DNA of 64,000 nucleotides from Nitrospirales bacterium (GTDB lineage: Bacteria > Nitrospirota > Nitrospiria > Nitrospirales > UBA8639). Made by a program: the position numbers and the translations under genes. How positions within the stretch are numbered: the first letter of the stretch is position 1; every line of letters begins with the position of its first letter. Where the stretch lies: positions 1 to 64,000 of the forward strand of contig BQIW01000006.1 of NCBI GenBank assembly GCA_021604105.1, in the 5' to 3' direction. A model generated the notes under the pieces. The model was not told the origin of the DNA, did no database searches, and was given only the letters and a program-made list of their open reading frames with translations. This document shows, piece by piece, positions 1 to 8,792 of the stretch.

Positions 1-1604
1 AAGGCATCCAATCGAAGGTCGTACCGTTGTTCAGGTCCAATGCGATCCAAAACCCCCAATCCTTCCAGAACGTTAAGGACTCCCGGTGTAATGCCAACAA
101 AGTATAGATTCTGGCGATGTGCCTGAACCATGCGAAGCATATCCTCAACCGCAAGGGCGGCAGTTCCGTCAATGGCCGAAACATCGGACAAATCCAGAAC
201 GACATGGGTAAAGGTGTTGAAGCCTTTGAGCGACTCCAATCGTCTCACCATAGTTTTTGCCGAACCGAAACTCATCGGGCCATCAACATGAATCAGGACA
301 ATCCGACCGTTGTTGCGTTCAAGAATGGCCTTTTCTTCAGGATGAAACGGGATCTCCTGTGTCGGCTCACTAATGACCCGTAAATTGGCTAATTCAAGTT
401 CGGCCATGCGCTTGACAAATAACAGACTCGCCAGGACGATTCCCACGCCAACAGCCGAGATTAAATCCACAAGAACCGTAATGATCAGCACCACCCCCAT
501 AATCAGCACATCGGTTCGTGGGGCCTTGACCAGGTGTCGGAGTAATCTCCAATCAATAATGTCCAGCCCCACTTTGAATAAAATCCCGGCTAACACGGCT
601 AAAGGAATCTTTTCCGCTAAAGGTCCAAGCCCCAGCAATGTGGCCAATAACACCAATGACATGAGGATTCCCGATATGGGCGTTCGCCCGCCACTCCGAA
701 TATTGGCCACAGACCGCATTGTCGCACCTGCTCCCGGAAGGCCCCCAAAGAGACCGGCCACCATATTGCCAACTCCCTGACCAATCAATTCCTGATTCGA
801 ATCATGTTGGGTACGGGTCATGTTGTCACAAACCAACGAGGTGAGCAGACTATCAATACTTCCAAGGAGAGCCAACACCACCGCCCCCTCTACCATCAAG
901 AGCAATACACTGGTCTCCACATCAGGAATGAAAAAAGATGGAAATCCTTCCGGAACATTTCCAATCACTGGTGCGTGAGGGAAAAAGAAATAGGCTCCCA
1001 GGGTGCCTGTACATAGGGCTAAAAGTTGAGGAGGAATCAATTGACTCAGTCGTACTGGTGTCAGATACATGATCGCAATCGTCAGGAAACCCAGAATGGT
1101 CGCTTGGGGGAAAGGATTTGATAAAAATTCCGGAATGGCCAACAGATTGGCATAAATTCCTTCCGGTTTGGCTTCGAATCCAACAAGCGGTCCGACCTGT
1201 AAAATAAGAATAATGCATCCAATCCCGCTCATGAACCCTGAAATCACCGGATAGGGAACAAGGGCAATATAATGCCCGAATCCCAGCAATCCGAAAAGAA
1301 TTTGTAACCCCCCACCCATGATCACCACTGTAAAGGCGAGGGCTGGATTGTCAGAGAATTGAACCAGAATTCCCGCCATCACGACCGTCATGGGACCGGT
1401 AGGGCCGGAACATTGGGCAGGGGTCCCTCCAAATACGGATGCGAACAATCCGACAAGGATGGCGCCATAGAGTCCGGCAATTGCACCGGCCCCTGAGGCC
1501 ACCCCAAAAGCGAGGGCTAATGGTAGTGCAACGACAGCCGCTACTACCCCGCCGTAGATATCTCCTCGAAGGTTGTTGAAATGTAGTCCATGAATGATGG
1601 GCAT
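1..1604 (-). CDS. SulP-family anion transporter with C-terminal STAS domain (3' end cut by window edge)
   Basis: This gene encodes a SulP-type (SLC26-like) secondary anion transporter of the inner membrane; sulfate or bicarbonate are the usual substrates, but the sequence does not decide which. The ORF track missed it because its stop lies outside the window. Translation from ATG 1604 gives MPIIHGLHFNNLRGDIYGG followed by many hydrophobic segments (AAVVALPLALAFGVASG, GLYGAILVGLFASVFGG, GPTGPMTVVMAGILV). A STAS domain follows near the window edge (HVVLDLSDVSAIDGTAAL). About 534 residues are visible, close to full length. AGGAG lies 11 bases before the start. It stands alone upstream of the regulator pair. 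Confidence 0.9.
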   Translation of the reverse strand, partial: MPIIHGLHFNNLRGDIYGGVVAAVVALPLALAFGVASGAGAIAGLYGAILVGLFASVFGGTPAQCSGPTGPMTVVMAGILVQFSDNPALAFTVVIMGGGLQILFGLLGFGHYIALVPYPVISGFMSGIGCIILILQVGPLVGFEAKPEGIYANLLAIPEFLSNPFPQATILGFLTIAIMYLTPVRLSQLIPPQLLALCTGTLGAYFFFPHAPVIGNVPEGFPSFFIPDVETSVLLLMVEGAVVLALLGSIDSLLTSLVCDNMTRTQHDSNQELIGQGVGNMVAGLFGGLPGAGATMRSVANIRSGGRTPISGILMSLVLLATLLGLGPLAEKIPLAVLAGILFKVGLDIIDWRLLRHLVKAPRTDVLIMGVVLIITVLVDLISAVGVGIVLASLLFVKRMAELELANLRVISEPTQEIPFHPEEKAILERNNGRIVLIHVDGPMSFGSAKTMVRRLESLKGFNTFTHVVLDLSDVSAIDGTAALAVEDMLRMVQAHRQNLYFVGITPGVLNVLEGLGVLDRIGPEQRYDLRLDA

Positions 1605-1988
1605 CGTCTCTCTTGCTCCTTAATAAAAGTTCTCGTAACCATTACTTTCGGTAAATCAGGTGCCCTGCCTGTGCCATGGCTTATTGATGGTGCATCAGAG
1701 GAGAAAATGACCTTGATCTTTACGGTAGGTAGATTCGCCCTCAACATGCATATTTCTAAAAAATGAGCAAAAACGAATAATCCACTGGATAGAAGTCTTT
1801 CTTTGAATCGACTTTAGTCAAGGAATTCCCGATTAGATGGACCGTGGACGAAGATCGTTATGAGTCTTGGTTCTGTGCTTTTACTGGATAAATTAACGGG
1901 AATACGGAGAAAATGGCAGAGGGGAAAACCTGACAAGTCTTACACGAGACTGATTGGGATATTGTTCAATCGAAGAAAATAGGGAAGC
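1605..1988. other. Intergenic region between SulP gene and regulator
   Basis: These 384 bases lie between the start of the SulP gene and the stop of the response regulator, both on the minus strand. They should contain the SulP promoter. The sequence is moderately AT-rich with no coding potential I trust; the 67-residue antisense-frame ORF at 1544-1747 overlaps the SulP start and looks random. I see no strong terminator hairpin. Confidence 0.5.
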
Positions 1989-2663
1989 TTAGAAAAGAGG
2001 CGTTCCGGAGGTCAGCACGCCACAGCTCAGAGCAAACTGCACAAGGTCGGCACGACTACGTAGACCGAGTTTTTCCATAACCCTTGCACGATACGTTTCG
2101 ACCGATTTGATGCTAATCCCCAATTGATCGGCAATTTGTTGATTGGTAAATCCTTGGGCGACCAACCCGAAAATCTCACGCTCTCTCGGACTGAGTTGTC
2201 CCAGCAATCCAGGGGCCCTGTCGGCAAGCCTCTTCCTGGGGCCACCGGGGAGATCCTGTCCCACCCATTTCCCTACCGTCCAATCCACAAAGGTCTTTCC
2301 TTGGGCCACGGTACGGATCGCCGTCAACAGTTCGGTGTCCGCTGCACTCTTGACGACATACCCCGAAGCGCCGGCAGCTAATGACCCGCGAACGTAGCCG
2401 CTTTCGATGTGCATGGTCAGAATAAGAATATACCCGGAAGGACAACATTTTCTCAGTTCGCCGATTGTGTCAATATGCATATGCCCATGCATGGCCAGAT
2501 CCATTAGTATGACCTGAGGCAACAGGTCTTGAACGGCCTCAATGGCGGAACCGGCGTCTCCGGATTCACCAACGACTTCCATATCCGGTTGCCCATTGAT
2601 CAGGAGACGCAATCCCGATCGAAGGACAGCGTGATCATCGACGATAAAAATCCGAATTTTCAA
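1989..2663 (-). CDS. NarL/FixJ-family response regulator
   Basis: This is a two-domain DNA-binding response regulator of 224 residues. The receiver domain (about 1-120) has the acidic pair D9-D10, the phosphoacceptor D55 in ILMDLAM, and K104 in YVVKSA. The C-terminal LuxR-type helix-turn-helix (about 160-220) reads LSPREREIFGLVAQGFTNQQIADQLGISIKSVETYRARVMEKLG. The start codon is TTG, preceded by AAGGAG at a spacing of seven, and overlaps the kinase stop as TTGA, so the two are translationally coupled. It is the obvious partner of the upstream kinase. Its target genes cannot be read from the window. Confidence 0.92.
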   Translation of the reverse strand: MKIRIFIVDDHAVLRSGLRLLINGQPDMEVVGESGDAGSAIEAVQDLLPQVILMDLAMHGHMHIDTIGELRKCCPSGYILILTMHIESGYVRGSLAAGASGYVVKSAADTELLTAIRTVAQGKTFVDWTVGKWVGQDLPGGPRKRLADRAPGLLGQLSPREREIFGLVAQGFTNQQIADQLGISIKSVETYRARVMEKLGLRSRADLVQFALSCGVLTSGTPLF

Positions 2664-4564
2664 GTACCCTCTCCTTTTAAGGGGATGTTGACATAGATCG
2701 TAGTTCCGGTTCCCAGAGAGGATTCAATGGAAATCGAACCATTGAGCAACAGGGTTCGCTCCCGCATCCCATGCAGGCCAAGATGCGTACCTGCCGAAGC
2801 CTTCCGAACCATCTCTTGCGCGTCGAATCCCTGACCATTATCCTCCACAATAAGTCGAATCTGCGCCGGGTTTTGCTGCAGAAGTATAGACACGGTGGTG
2901 GCTTTGGCATACTTGCCGATATTCGTCAGCGCTTCCTGAACAATTCGATACAACGCGGTCTCCACTGCGGGAGAGAGTCGGTCCGTACTTTGCCAATTCT
3001 GAGCCACATCCACCTCTATGCCATATGTTGAACTAAATTCGGCCCCATAGCGGGCGATGGCTTCCTCTAGTCCAAAATCATCCAGCACGCTTGGACGCAG
3101 ACCTTTTGCTAGTCGCTGAACCTCCTGCAGTGTCGCACTCGTAATCTTTCGAAGATCACTCACCCGTGCTTCCATGCCATCTGAACGTGCTTCATTTTCA
3201 GCCACACGAAGTCCAACCAAAAGAGAAGTCAGAGATTGGCCAATTTCATCATGTAATTCCCGACTGATTCTACGCCGCTCGTCTTCTTGAGCCGTCATAA
3301 TTTTGTCCAACAAATGGCTATGAAGCGTTTCAGCGTCTTGAAGTTTTTGGTAGGCCAAGGCATTCTGAATGGCAATAGAGGCCACCTGCGACACCCCAAC
3401 CATGGTTTGCTGATCAAAATGTGTGAAGCCGGTGGCCTTCTCTTTGTTATGTACTTCAATACATCCCAAAAGAGTATCCTTGGCATCGAGAATTGGAATG
3501 CTTAAGGCCGAGTGAATATCAAATGTTTGACGAAAATCCTGCTCTATCTGTCTGTCCTCCTGCGCTCGATTCGTGAGATACGCGGTTTTATGCAGGAGAA
3601 GCCAACCGGGTAATCCCTGCCCCGGAGACCACGAACGATGGCAGATTTCTGTTTTCCGACCTTGGATATATTTTTCACATGTCAACGTTTCTCCCGAGGC
3701 CAACCCGGCAAAACCGGCATGTGCCTGAACCAGTTGAATGGCTTCTGTCACCAACTCGTCCAGAAGCGTTTCCAGAACGAACGTGGAATTCAATTTCTCA
3801 CTCAAACGAAGGAGGGCTCGAATAACATCTTCTTCCTGCTTTCGTTTGGTGAGGTCTCCCATCACCGTGGCAAATCCCTGAAGCTGATCATTTTCATCAC
3901 GTAAGACGGTAATGCCCACATGCCCCCAAAACCTCGATCCGTCTTTGCGTACCAACCACTCCTCCTTCATGACACTCCCCGAAGCTCTCGCCTCAGTCAG
4001 GAAATTGGTTGGTTCGCCGGAGTCAATGGCTAAGGGTGCATATAATAATAGGGAATGAGGCTGACCCAAAACATCTCTTGCAGAATAGCCGAATATATGT
4101 GCCGCACCTGCATTCCAGCTGGCAACCTTTCCCTCCGAATCCAGCATCACAATTCCATAATCCTGAATGCTTTCGGCCACCAAGCCAAATCGATCTTCAC
4201 TCGTGCGAAGAGCTTCTAGAGCCCGCCTGCGTTGGAGAGCCAGCAGGGTAATTGCCCAAATACCGCCAATACAAAATGCTCTATTGATGACGGGAAACCG
4301 GAATGGCCAACTCAATGATGACGGTGCCCCACCAAAGTAAAAAAATGTGAGAACAAACCCGATGATCGTGAGGGCGGTGCATCCAATGGCCACAACATAT
4401 ACCATCCTTCGTGGCAAACGTTGTGTCGCAAAGAACACCACCCCTGTGTACAACATTTCTTCCGCAAATCCTCGCGGGAGGAGGAGATCAAACGTGAAAA
4501 CCCCGCCGGCCAGGATAAGGGTTAAGAAAAAATCTTTGGGGTTGTATAATTTGCTTGTATACAT
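2660..4564 (-). CDS. Membrane-bound PAS-GAF sensor histidine kinase (HisKA_3 type)
   Basis: This 634-residue sensor kinase phosphorylates the coupled NarL-type regulator. The N-terminus has about four membrane segments (about 10-110). A PAS domain follows (about 122-245, with VMLDSEGKVASWNAGAAHIFGYS and a PAC-like GFATVMGDLTKRK), then a GAF domain (about 260-405). The HisKA_3 dimerisation helix carries phosphoacceptor H438 in RRISRELHDEIGQSL. The HATPase_c domain (about 535-632) shows EALTNIGKYA, VEDNGQGFD and a GxGT box. The architecture is that of NarX/DegS-like kinases. The input signal is unknown, though PAS and GAF domains often sense redox state or small molecules. The ATG start has no clear ribosome-binding site, so the start is uncertain. 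Confidence 0.92.
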   Translation of the reverse strand: MYTSKLYNPKDFFLTLILAGGVFTFDLLLPRGFAEEMLYTGVVFFATQRLPRRMVYVVAIGCTALTIIGFVLTFFYFGGAPSSLSWPFRFPVINRAFCIGGIWAITLLALQRRRALEALRTSEDRFGLVAESIQDYGIVMLDSEGKVASWNAGAAHIFGYSARDVLGQPHSLLLYAPLAIDSGEPTNFLTEARASGSVMKEEWLVRKDGSRFWGHVGITVLRDENDQLQGFATVMGDLTKRKQEEDVIRALLRLSEKLNSTFVLETLLDELVTEAIQLVQAHAGFAGLASGETLTCEKYIQGRKTEICHRSWSPGQGLPGWLLLHKTAYLTNRAQEDRQIEQDFRQTFDIHSALSIPILDAKDTLLGCIEVHNKEKATGFTHFDQQTMVGVSQVASIAIQNALAYQKLQDAETLHSHLLDKIMTAQEDERRRISRELHDEIGQSLTSLLVGLRVAENEARSDGMEARVSDLRKITSATLQEVQRLAKGLRPSVLDDFGLEEAIARYGAEFSSTYGIEVDVAQNWQSTDRLSPAVETALYRIVQEALTNIGKYAKATTVSILLQQNPAQIRLIVEDNGQGFDAQEMVRKASAGTHLGLHGMRERTLLLNGSISIESSLGTGTTIYVNIPLKGEGT

Positions 4565-4624
4565 AAGGAGAAAAATCCCTTCTCCTCATTCATTGAAGTT
4601 TTCAGTAAATGTCTGGGAGGGAAA

Positions 4625-4798
4625 CTACCTGGTTCGTGGACGATCGATGGCATTACAGCAACCGCACCAGGCGCAAATAATTTCGTAGAGTTGAACGATG
4701 CCCCATAGCGTTGCAGGAATGATGATAACAAAGAGGGTGACGACGGCAAATAATCGCCACAGAGGATGTTTGGGTTTTGATGGAAGATTTTGCGACAT
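4625..4798 (-). CDS. 57-residue membrane protein with cysteine cluster
   Basis: This ORF is too short for the track. From ATG 4798 it reads MSQNLPSKPKHPLWRL, one hydrophobic segment (FAVVTLFVIIIPATLWGIVQLY), then CAWCGCC and a short basic tail ending in a stop at 4625. It begins 17 bases after the riboflavin synthase stop on the same strand and ends 60 bases before the kinase start, so it sits within a plausible operon. Four cysteines just outside a membrane helix could bind a metal or be a thiol switch. I do not recognise the family. The reading is supported by the tidy hydrophobic profile and the fit into the gap, not by homology. Confidence 0.5.
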   Translation of the reverse strand: MSQNLPSKPKHPLWRLFAVVTLFVIIIPATLWGIVQLYEIICAWCGCCNAIDRPRTR

Positions 4799-4814
4799 GG
4801 AATGAAAAAGACAA

Positions 4815-5471
4815 CTATAGCAGGCCGCGTTTTTCGAGATAATCTCGATTGATCACTGTGGTGGATTTTGGCGAGAGCCCTCCGCTTGCTTGTAATAAAC
4901 GTTCAACATACTTTCCAATCAAGTCGGATTCTAAATTGACCGTGTCCCCTATTTGCTTAAGGCCCATGGTGGTCACTTTGGCGGTATGAGGAATGATCGC
5001 TACGGCAATAGAACGATCCGACACGGCATTGATGGTCAAACTAATCCCATCCACGGTAATTGACCCTTTAACCACACAATACCGGATTATATCCTCTGGG
5101 GCTTCAATGGTGAGTTGAATCGAATTTCCATCCTGCTGTCGAGCACGCAAAAGACCCATTCCATCAATATGCCCTGTAACCAAATGCCCCCCCATCCTGG
5201 CATTGAGTTTCATGGCACGCTCCAAATTGACCGGTGTTCCGACGGTAATGGTTCCTAACGTTGTGCAGTTTAATGTTTCGGTGGACACATCCACCGAAAA
5301 ACCCGCATTACCTAATTGGCTCGCCGTTAAACAGACACCGGCCACACTAATACTATCTCCCAGTTTGAGATCTTCTAAAATCAGAGAAGCCAAAATGGAA
5401 AATTTTGCACCGGCCAAACCTTTATCAATCCCTTGAATCGCTCCGATCTCTTCAACAATTCCGCTAAACAT
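4815..5471 (-). CDS. ribE: Riboflavin synthase alpha subunit
   Basis: This enzyme dismutates two molecules of 6,7-dimethyl-8-ribityllumazine to riboflavin and a pyrimidinedione, the last step of flavin synthesis in the cytoplasm. Its 218 residues match the family length. The start MFSGIVEEIGAI is the family signature. Two lumazine-binding barrels are visible: about 1-97 with DSISVAGVCLT, and about 98-195 with GHLVTGHIDGMG and GSITVDGISLT. AGGTGG precedes the ATG. No other riboflavin genes are nearby, so the gene is detached from a rib operon. An unrelated FAD-dependent monooxygenase lies elsewhere in the window. Confidence 0.95.
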   Translation of the reverse strand: MFSGIVEEIGAIQGIDKGLAGAKFSILASLILEDLKLGDSISVAGVCLTASQLGNAGFSVDVSTETLNCTTLGTITVGTPVNLERAMKLNARMGGHLVTGHIDGMGLLRARQQDGNSIQLTIEAPEDIIRYCVVKGSITVDGISLTINAVSDRSIAVAIIPHTAKVTTMGLKQIGDTVNLESDLIGKYVERLLQASGGLSPKSTTVINRDYLEKRGLL

Positions 5472-5486
5472 GTCCCACCTGTTTGG

Positions 5487-5618
5487 TTATTGGATATCCC
5501 TGTCTTTATTTAAGAACACATTTTTCACGACCACGATAAAGACCACGACCAACACCACCACACCGATGGCCGCTATAATTCCGATGATGAGATCACCGGT
5601 TCCCATTTCTTCATTCAT
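5487..5618 (-). CDS. 43-residue single-span membrane protein
   Basis: The ORF track gives 60 residues from 5669, but the good ribosome-binding site (AAAGGAG, eight bases upstream) marks the ATG at 5618. The product is then MNEEMGTGDLIIGIIAAIGVVVLVVVFIVVVKNVFLNKDRDIQ: a short acidic head, one strongly hydrophobic helix, and a charged tail. It ends 15 bases before the riboflavin synthase start and lies between that gene and the MFS gene, all on the minus strand. No family is recognised. It may be a small accessory subunit or a regulator of a membrane protein; the role is unknown. Confidence 0.55.
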   Translation of the reverse strand: MNEEMGTGDLIIGIIAAIGVVVLVVVFIVVVKNVFLNKDRDIQ

Positions 5619-5658
5619 GGTGTTGGACTCCTTTACCTGCCCTTCACGAAAAAATCCA

Positions 5659-6846
5659 TTATAGCACAACCGGTTTTTTGAACCCTATCATTGTGACACC
5701 AAAAAATGCCGCCGTCAGCAGTAAGAGAACCCCAATACAAAAAAATCCGCCTCCATAGCCTAAGGCATGGATTAGGAGGCCGGCCAGAAGCGGACCCCCT
5801 GCATGCCCCATATCCATAATAGTTCCTCGTAATCCCATACCCGCTCCCAGATCTTTTCCTTCCGAATAATCAGCAACCAGGGCCGTGGTCGAAGATGTCA
5901 CCACCGCTTCGCCAAATCCAAACGCTCCGGCTACCCCTAATAGAAGAAGATACCCCTGAATATGGGGAATAAGCATAACCATGAGGCCACATAGGCACAG
6001 CCCTCCAAAAATCAGGGGCTGCCTAGCCCCACGATCGGAAATTCGTCCCATCAAGGGTTTGGCAATAAACGAAGTCAACGCCTGCACCCCAAACAAGACC
6101 CCGATTTCGGCGGCGTTTAATCCGATTGTCAACCCATACAGCGGCAAAAAAGCCATCAATGTGCCGTTGCCCATCATCTTGGCAGCCTCCACACTACTCG
6201 TGATGAGAATGGGTGGAACCCGGCAGACTCGACGGAGACCTTCGCGCATCTCCTTCCATAGGGCCGGGAAGGAAAATTGGGGGACACGCGATAGAACTGG
6301 TGTCTGAGGAATCATCCAGAAGAAGACCAAAGCGAATATCCCAAATAATCCGGCGAGGAGGAACGTGGGGGTGAATCCATATTCATACACGATCGCTCCC
6401 CCAATCATTGGACCCAGCAGGCCACCGCCCTGGGTGGCCGAGGTGTACCATCCAAACGCCTCGCCCCGACGTTTGGCAAAGAGCTCGGCCACCATCGCTA
6501 AGGCCAGCGGCGTAAACATCGCGGTCGCTAACCCATGAAACAATCTGAGAATACCTAACGTCCAGAGGTCCGAGGTGAACGGATAAAGAAATGGCGGAAT
6601 TGCGAAGGCCAACACTCCTCCATACATCAACCGTTTTCGATTGATCTGGTCGGAGAGCAATCCCATCGGAAGCTTGAGAACGATCCCGGTTATTGTTGAG
6701 ACAGCCACCAACAGGCCGACAAGAAAGGGGCCGGCTCCAAGGCTTTCTACAAACAGAGCCAGGGCCGGTCGACGCACCATGTCATAACTGACAAAACTAC
6801 AAAAACCGACGAGACAAAGACTGATAAAGGTCTTTGAATCTTTCAT
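5659..6846 (-). CDS. Major facilitator superfamily transporter
   Basis: This is a 395-residue MFS carrier of the inner membrane. About eleven to twelve hydrophobic helices are visible. The MFS loop 2-3 signature appears as GLLSDQINRKRLMYGG, and the second half repeats it as GRISDRGARQPLIFGG. The final helices are Gly- and Leu-rich. MFS members of this kind often export drugs or metabolites, but the sequence does not identify a substrate. It lies upstream of the tiny membrane protein and riboflavin synthase on the same strand; the 40-base gaps permit a shared transcript. No strong ribosome-binding site precedes the annotated ATG, so the exact start is uncertain. Confidence 0.88.
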   Translation of the reverse strand: MKDSKTFISLCLVGFCSFVSYDMVRRPALALFVESLGAGPFLVGLLVAVSTITGIVLKLPMGLLSDQINRKRLMYGGVLAFAIPPFLYPFTSDLWTLGILRLFHGLATAMFTPLALAMVAELFAKRRGEAFGWYTSATQGGGLLGPMIGGAIVYEYGFTPTFLLAGLFGIFALVFFWMIPQTPVLSRVPQFSFPALWKEMREGLRRVCRVPPILITSSVEAAKMMGNGTLMAFLPLYGLTIGLNAAEIGVLFGVQALTSFIAKPLMGRISDRGARQPLIFGGLCLCGLMVMLIPHIQGYLLLLGVAGAFGFGEAVVTSSTTALVADYSEGKDLGAGMGLRGTIMDMGHAGGPLLAGLLIHALGYGGGFFCIGVLLLLTAAFFGVTMIGFKKPVVL

Positions 6847-7003
6847 ATTAGAAACCAGACGAATGGGAGGTCCGGTGAGAGAAAACGGTCATTGAGAAAT
6901 TGTGAGAAGGGAAACCAAAGTTGAAAAATCAGTGCTGACACGCCATAGTCGTTCAGAAACGTTTCGACCGCGTGGTCAGCCCCCCGATTGGACTCAGAAG
7001 GCC

Positions 7004-7807
7004 TTATGGGTTCGATGACGACACGAACGTCAGCTCAAGGGTCTCTTGCCCGCCAGCACTGAGCGTTATCTTGGCTTCCTGATAGCCCAGCACTGGGTGC
7101 CAGGCCCCGACCGTATGTGCGCCCGCAGGAATATCCGTCAATTGGAAAACCCCGTGCTCGTCGGATACCGTCACATATGGGTTCGCGGTCAACAGAAGCC
7201 AACCTTCCATAAAACTGTGTTGATCGCATGTCCATTTGATAATGCTGCTACGCCGTGCTTTGAGTGGAATAGTGGTTTCCCCACCTTCTCTCAAATTGGG
7301 AATATGAAAAAGAGGCAGACGTCCGTTATCCAACATCTCCCACCCTCGAATCTGATGAAGAATGGAATCGTGCATGGCGATACGGAGATTGTGATCATCC
7401 AAGGTACCAATGACTCGTGGCGTAAATTGACATCGGTCCACAGCCAGAATCGGGGCTTCTGTTGGGAAAGGTTTCCCACGTTCAACCTCTTGAAGAAAAA
7501 CTACCACATCTGCCAAATGCTGTTTGGAAGACACACGGACTTTCGGAATCTTGATGAAACCTTTTTTGTCCGCGATAGTCTGACAGAATTCGGGATTGCT
7601 GCCCATCGTGACTTTATAGGTTTTGGGCGTTGGAACAATTCCGGCAAATTTCATCACACCAGTGATCGCCCCTCCGCCGGCAACCACCTCTTCCTGATAG
7701 GCACCTACCGTTTTTCCGCTCAACAGGGCCCACAACACCATACCCCCCACAAAGAAGGATAGGACCGTACACTTTCTTTTCTGTCTTTTGACCCTATACC
7801 CATCCAC
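7004..7807 (-). CDS. Exported carboxypeptidase-regulatory-like protein, possible copper-binding
   Basis: I move the start from the track's 7864 to GTG 7807, which has AAGGAG nine bases upstream and yields a classic signal peptide: basic KRQKRK, then LSFFVGGMVLWALL. The mature protein of about 230 residues has a first beta domain (AGGGAITGVMKFAG onward). A segment IIKWTCDQHSFMEGWLLL follows, placing Cys, His and Met in a cupredoxin-like order. A carboxypeptidase-regulatory-like fold comes last (VTVSDEHGVFQLTDIPAGAHTVGAWHP). The C-H-M trio suggests a type 1-like copper site in the periplasm, but this is inference. It is probably monocistronic. Confidence 0.7.
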   Translation of the reverse strand: MDGYRVKRQKRKCTVLSFFVGGMVLWALLSGKTVGAYQEEVVAGGGAITGVMKFAGIVPTPKTYKVTMGSNPEFCQTIADKKGFIKIPKVRVSSKQHLADVVVFLQEVERGKPFPTEAPILAVDRCQFTPRVIGTLDDHNLRIAMHDSILHQIRGWEMLDNGRLPLFHIPNLREGGETTIPLKARRSSIIKWTCDQHSFMEGWLLLTANPYVTVSDEHGVFQLTDIPAGAHTVGAWHPVLGYQEAKITLSAGGQETLELTFVSSSNP

Positions 7808-8444
7808 GACATAAATCTCCTTCTCATTAATGAGTCCTGAAGAGTGAATCCGGACTTCCGACACCCATGAACGGACTTAATTGGGAAATACAATCAGCAA
7901 TTAATACTGGGGAGCAGTGAATATTCAATCCTCGGAGAGTTTCATCTTCAATTCCTCAACACTTCGGCTTGGATTTCCTAAATCGAAAATTACTTGGTGG
8001 AATTTTTTCTACCGGTAGATTAAACAACCTTACACGATATTTTGCCAAGTATTCGCCTTAGGGTTTTCAATTTTTCTTCTGTTAAAATATCCTTCGGCAC
8101 CGATTTTTTCTACGTATATAGGGTCTTGGGGCAATTTTAAAAAGAAACACTCATTCTTTCATTCGTCCCCACAAGAGTTCATCTTGCCGTTTTATATACT
8201 ACGCTGGCAAGAGCAAGGCATTCTCTTTCCTTCGAAAGGACAGCGGATCGTCATTCGGTGTAATTGGGTAATTCTCCTAATGCTTATGCAGAGAACTCCC
8301 CTCAATTTACACAAGGCACTGAGTTGTATGGAGTCACACTTTTGGAAAGAAAAGAGGAAGGAGAATGCCTTTGGGAAACCTTCGGTTTGAGTATCCCGTG
8401 AATTCAAGCACCCATATCATCTCATAAATTCTGGGAAAGCAGGA
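7808..8444. other. AT-rich intergenic region, no supported gene
   Basis: About 640 bases separate the exported copper-site-like protein from the STAS gene. Two ORFs of about 70 codons overlap here on opposite strands (8184-8390 and 8192-8407). Neither has a ribosome-binding site or a recognisable motif, and I treat both as chance. The region is markedly AT-rich around 7980-8120 and probably holds the promoter of the gene at 7004. It contains the 12-base palindrome listed separately. Confidence 0.5.
8008..8019. promoter_or_regulatory. Perfect 12-base palindrome, possible operator
   Basis: TCTACCGGTAGA is its own reverse complement and follows a run of six T, about 200 bases upstream of the GTG at 7807. 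Palindromes of this kind can be operators for dimeric repressors, but a 12-base match can also arise by chance. No second copy was noticed nearby. Confidence 0.25.
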
Positions 8445-8792
8445 TTAGGAAGGAGAGACGGCAGATAAGGCGTCCTGTTCGGACTGGCACACTGAAATGA
8501 GTTCATGAATTTGGAGATGTTGAAGCAATTCCCCGACACATCCCTGTGGTTGAATCCAACTGATTCTGCGGCGTAATTCTTTGAATTTATAGGAGCACAA
8601 CACCAGAAAACCTAATCCGGCACTATCCACAAACGTTAAACCTTTGAGATTAAGAATCAGGTGCTCTTGTTCGGTGTGGCAGCATTGATTAATAATTGCT
8701 TTAACATGCCACCGGGAGTGCATATCCAACCGACCATGGAAATCTACGACGGTAGCGCCTCGAATTCCACGTATAATGACTTCAATGGCCAT
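8445..8792 (-). CDS. STAS-domain protein (anti-sigma factor antagonist-like)
   Basis: From ATG 8792 this is a 115-residue single STAS domain, MAIEVIIRGIRGATVVDFHGRLD onward. The conserved turn and phosphoacceptor region is LNLKGLTFVDSAGLGFLV, with the serine that SpoIIAA-type proteins phosphorylate. Such proteins bind anti-sigma kinases in partner-switching circuits. No kinase, phosphatase or sigma factor lies beside it, so its partner is elsewhere. The track's TTG start at 8867 adds 25 residues with no family similarity; I prefer 8792, though its AAGG is 13 bases away and the start is not settled. Confidence 0.8.
   Translation of the reverse strand: MAIEVIIRGIRGATVVDFHGRLDMHSRWHVKAIINQCCHTEQEHLILNLKGLTFVDSAGLGFLVLCSYKFKELRRRISWIQPQGCVGELLQHLQIHELISVCQSEQDALSAVSPS

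Noticed and set aside
4522-4749. 75-codon ORF in the track near the kinase start
   Set aside because: It is the wrong frame of the 57-residue membrane protein at 4625-4798 and overlaps the kinase start.
8184-8407. Two overlapping ORFs of about 70 codons on opposite strands
   Set aside because: No ribosome-binding sites or recognisable content in an AT-rich intergenic stretch.
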